15,504 bases of DNA from DAOTVD01 sp034437075. Its GTDB lineage: Bacteria; Chloroflexota; Anaerolineae; Aggregatilineales; J027. The position numbers were made by a program, and so were the translations under genes. This document shows, one piece after another, positions 13,337 to 15,504 of the stretch. Below the pieces are notes generated by a model. It was given only the letters and a program-made list of their open reading frames with translations, had not been told where the DNA came from and did no database searches. Every line of letters begins with the position of its first letter. Position 1 is the stretch's first letter. The stretch is taken from the NCBI GenBank assembly GCA_034437075.1, contig DAOTVD010000221.1, positions 1-15,504 of the forward strand. Direction: 5' to 3'.

Positions 13337-14725
13337 GTGCTGAAGTCGAAATTACATGTGGGGCTGGGTTTGCTGCTGACAATCGTTGCAGCGCTCACAT
13401 TCTCCAGCGTTCAACAACCTGTTGCCGCACAAGGCCCAACCGCCACCCCCAATGATCCTGTGTGGCTCTCCTTTGATGCGGCACGGAGTGCGTTAGAAGA
13501 AGAATTGCAACGCAATATTCGCCTGGTGCAACGTTACGAATGGACCGAAGCGGAATTCACAGACGGTATTAGTTCATGCCAAACGCTTGAAGATGGCGAA
13601 GAAGAATTCAACCTGTTCTTTGGTTGGCGCTTCATCATCACCTTGCTGGATGGCGCGCAGTACGAAGTGCGTACCAGCTTCAATTCAGAAATCGTGGTGG
13701 TTTGTGATGAAGTGACGACAACCGCTGCTAGCGTGCCGGAACCTGCCGTGGCAGCCACGAATCCCGATTTGGCCGCCCCAGTCACTGGCCCCCTTGGCTC
13801 CGGCAACTTGGAAGTTGGCGGGCAGGTGACGGGTTTGTTTGATAACACCGTCACTGCTCTGAACCAAGCGGGTATGCGCTGGGTGAAATTCCAGGCCGTG
13901 CATACAGTCCCCTTCGATACAGTGGTCGGCTGGATCAACGAGGCGCAAGCGAAAGGCTTCCGCATCCTGATTTCCGCTATCGGCGAACCCTCCACCATTA
14001 TGGACCCCCAACGCCAGGAAGATTATGCCAACTTTGTGGGGCAACTAGCCGGAGCAGGGGCCCATGGCATCGAAGTTTGGAACGAGCCTAACATCGAACG
14101 TGAGTGGCCTGCCGGGCAAGTCAATGGCGGCAATTACACGCAAGTGCTCGCCCGCGCGTACAATGCCATCAAATCGGCCAACCCCAACACCATCGTTGTC
14201 TCTGGTGGGCCAGCCCCGACAGGCTTTTTCGGTACGGCAGGCTGCACCGATCAAGGCTGTAATGACGACGTCTTCTACCAACAGATGGCTGCTGCTGGCG
14301 CTGCTCAGTATATGGACTGCGTCGGGGTGCACTACAACGAAGGTATCGTGAGCCCTTTGCAAAACAGTGGCGACCCGCGCGACAACTACGGCACGCGCTA
14401 CTACCAAACCAACATGGCGCGCGCGCTGGGGCCGTTCCCTGACAAGCAAGCGTGCATTACCGAAATCGGCTATCTCTCTGGCGATGGATTCTCACAGGGA
14501 TTACCCACCGCCTTTGCCTGGGCCTCTGAAACCAGCGTACAAGAACATGCGCAATGGCTGGGTGAAGCGGTCAGCGTAGCACGCCAACAAGGCAACGTGC
14601 GCTTGTTCATCGTCTTCAATGTAGACTTTCAAACCTTTACCGATGACCCGCAAGCCGGTTATGCCATAATCCGCCCGGATGGTAGCTGCCCAGCGTGTGC
14701 CACCATACGCGCTGCCCTGGGCTAA
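13337..14725 (+). CDS. Secreted clan GH-A-like glycoside hydrolase family protein
   Basis: 462 residues starting at GTG 13337, with AGAGGA (13324-13329) 7 nt ahead. Residues 1-31 form a Sec signal peptide (KSK, a hydrophobic core, then QQPVAA with probable cleavage before Gln32), and a short Thr/Pro/Asn stretch follows. Residues about 40-125 form a small domain with two cysteines that I do not recognise. Residues about 150-460 look like a (beta/alpha)8 barrel of glycoside hydrolase clan A: AGMRWVKFQ, GFRILISAIG, GIEVWNEPNIEREW with the candidate acid/base Glu250, DCVGVHYNE, and ACITEIGYLSGDG with the candidate nucleophile Glu376. The substrate cannot be assigned. Several cysteines in the barrel (TAGCTDQGC, SCPAC) fit an exported protein. 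A strong terminator follows the stop. Confidence 0.8.
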   Translation: MLKSKLHVGLGLLLTIVAALTFSSVQQPVAAQGPTATPNDPVWLSFDAARSALEEELQRNIRLVQRYEWTEAEFTDGISSCQTLEDGEEEFNLFFGWRFIITLLDGAQYEVRTSFNSEIVVVCDEVTTTAASVPEPAVAATNPDLAAPVTGPLGSGNLEVGGQVTGLFDNTVTALNQAGMRWVKFQAVHTVPFDTVVGWINEAQAKGFRILISAIGEPSTIMDPQRQEDYANFVGQLAGAGAHGIEVWNEPNIEREWPAGQVNGGNYTQVLARAYNAIKSANPNTIVVSGGPAPTGFFGTAGCTDQGCNDDVFYQQMAAAGAAQYMDCVGVHYNEGIVSPLQNSGDPRDNYGTRYYQTNMARALGPFPDKQACITEIGYLSGDGFSQGLPTAFAWASETSVQEHAQWLGEAVSVARQQGNVRLFIVFNVDFQTFTDDPQAGYAIIRPDGSCPACATIRAALG

Positions 14726-14762
14726 CCCTGGGTAGCCTCCCTAACCGCATTTAGCGGTAGGC

Positions 14763-14794
14763 AAACGAGAGTACAGCCTGTACTCTCGTTTTTT
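14763..14794 (+). terminator. Strong intrinsic terminator after the secreted protein gene
   Basis: A perfect 13-bp stem (14763-14775 with 14779-14791, core ACGAGAGTACA) with a 3-nt GCC loop runs into six T (14789-14794). The A-run on the 5' side means it could also work on the other strand. It closes the transcription unit that begins at 13337. Confidence 0.92.
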
Positions 14795-14853
14795 CATGGC
14801 ATACAGGAGCTATGCTATGATATGTATAACGTTTCGTGATAGCCGAAAACACC

Positions 14854-15171
14854 ATGACACTCATTATCCCGCAATATAAAGTCATCTTTACCTACGACAT
14901 TAAACGGGGTGTGCAGGCAGAATATCGACAATTCGTACTCGGAACTTTTGTCCCAGGTTTGCAAAGCCTAAACTTGCATATTATGCGGGTATACCAAACA
15001 CTCCATGGCGATTACCCCTCTCGCCAAGCCGAATTTGTGGCCGAAAATCGCGAGAACATGCTTAATGCCCTGCAAAGCGAGCAGTTCGAAACGCTAGAAG
15101 CCGAACTTATTGACTATATCTACAACTATAATCGTAAGGTCGTTAAGTTTCGTCCGGGTTTTCAGTTTTAA
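14854..15171 (+). CDS. Small protein, possible alpha/beta-barrel (ferredoxin-like) fold, function unknown
   Basis: 105 residues from ATG 14854; an in-frame GTG at 14836 would add six residues. The sequence starts with a strand-like YKVIFTYDIKRG, then a long helix region (EYRQFVLGTFVPGLQ), a strand (LHIMRVYQTL), a second helix (NRENMLNALQSEQFETLEAEL) and a C-terminal strand. This order resembles dimeric alpha/beta-barrel proteins such as NIPSNAP- or Dabb-like families, but no diagnostic motif is seen. No ribosome binding site precedes either start. TATAAC (14825-14830) lies 5 nt before the GTG, so a leaderless start at 14836 is possible. It stands alone between a terminator and a convergent gene. 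Confidence 0.7.
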   Translation: MTLIIPQYKVIFTYDIKRGVQAEYRQFVLGTFVPGLQSLNLHIMRVYQTLHGDYPSRQAEFVAENRENMLNALQSEQFETLEAELIDYIYNYNRKVVKFRPGFQF

Positions 15172-15181
15172 GGTTTTAGTT

Positions 15182-15504
15182 TTAGGCCCCGCCAGCTTGT
15201 TGCAAAAGGTCACGAACCGACACGCCGCGATAGCTCCAATCGCAGTTTTCCTCACACAAGCGCGCCAAGACCTGCCGTGCTTGCCCAAAGGCCCCGCCTT
15301 CTACATACGCACGCGCGGCCAGGTACCGCGCCACGAAATCCGCCTCGTAAAGAATTTCTGTGGACACATTGCCCAGTTCGCTGGCTCGGTTAATGAGTTG
15401 CACGCCCTGCGAGAGCCGATCTTGCCCATCATCATTTTGCCCACGCAGATAGATCATGCCGAGCGAGATATACGCTTCTAAGCGTTGGGCGCGCACATCC
15501 GCTC
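15182..15504 (-). CDS. C-terminal part of a probable TPR-repeat protein, 5' truncated
   Basis: The minus-strand frame is open from the window edge to TAA at 15184-15182, giving about 106 visible residues. The pattern RLEAYISLGMIYLRGQNDDG, then ARYLAARAYVEGGAFGQARQVLARL, matches the A/G/Y/A spacing of tetratricopeptide repeats. The end (SVRDLLQQAGGA) looks like a natural C-terminus. An internal GTG near 15496 is unlikely to be the true start, because the frame and repeat pattern continue beyond the edge. TPR domains mediate protein-protein contacts; the rest of the protein is not visible. Its stop is 10 nt from the stop of the convergent gene. Confidence 0.65.
   Translation of the reverse strand, partial: ADVRAQRLEAYISLGMIYLRGQNDDGQDRLSQGVQLINRASELGNVSTEILYEADFVARYLAARAYVEGGAFGQARQVLARLCEENCDWSYRGVSVRDLLQQAGGA

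Noticed and set aside
1..15504. Mobile elements, CRISPR arrays, tRNA or rRNA genes
   Set aside because: No transposase or integrase-like protein, no regular direct repeats with spacers and no RNA gene signatures were seen; the Pro/Thr codon repeats near 90-260 are coding.

Overview
The window looks like part of a chromosome from a moderately GC-rich bacterium, most likely of the Chloroflexota (Anaerolineae-like). The reasons are Pro/Thr 'TPTPT'-type linkers next to membrane or secreted segments, a transglutaminase/DUF4129-type membrane protein, a secreted clan GH-A-like protein, and densely packed housekeeping genes. This placement is an inference from style; no rRNA or marker gene is present. 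I see no mobile element, CRISPR array, tRNA or rRNA.

Layout. 1-701: the C-terminal end of a membrane protein with a Pro/Thr-rich linker, one membrane segment and a DUF4129-like tail. 706-1473 (minus): cdsA (CDP-diglyceride synthase), convergent with it. 1532-2260: a probable concanavalin-A-fold protein of unknown function. 2339-2566: a regulatory leader. 2607-9499: arginine biosynthesis genes argC, argB, argD, argG, argJ and argH, all on the plus strand with gaps of 6-23 nt, followed 15 nt later by a small GNAT acetyltransferase (9515-9937). 9945-10925: a polytopic membrane protein of unknown function. 10929-12155: coaBC (coenzyme A synthesis). 12224-12835: a GAF-domain protein. 12890-13174: a small unknown protein. 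13337-14725: a secreted glycoside-hydrolase-like protein with a strong terminator (14763-14794). 14854-15171: a small unknown protein. 15182-15504 (minus): the end of a probable TPR protein.

The most interesting element is the leader in front of argC. A promoter (TTGACA, 17 nt, CACAAT) precedes a predicted 39-residue leader peptide that contains four consecutive Arg codons (2441-2452) plus one more. A hairpin (2453-2473) begins immediately after the Arg run. Its 3' arm can instead pair with the 5' arm of an intrinsic terminator (2535-2566) that lies just before argC. This is the full logic of a ribosome-mediated transcription attenuator sensing charged tRNA-Arg: stalling at the Arg codons masks segment 1, frees segment 2 to pair with segment 3, and prevents termination. 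The peptide's start codon sits where transcription should begin, so the leader peptide itself may be leaderless. The same TATAAT-to-ATG spacing recurs at 9945.

How the genes work together. ArgB, ArgC, ArgD and ArgJ convert N-acetylglutamate to ornithine with recycling of the acetyl group. ArgG and ArgH convert citrulline to arginine. The ornithine carbamoyltransferase (argF) and a classical argA are not in the window. ArgJ and/or the GNAT protein next to argH may supply N-acetylglutamate. The attenuator would place the set under arginine end-product control.
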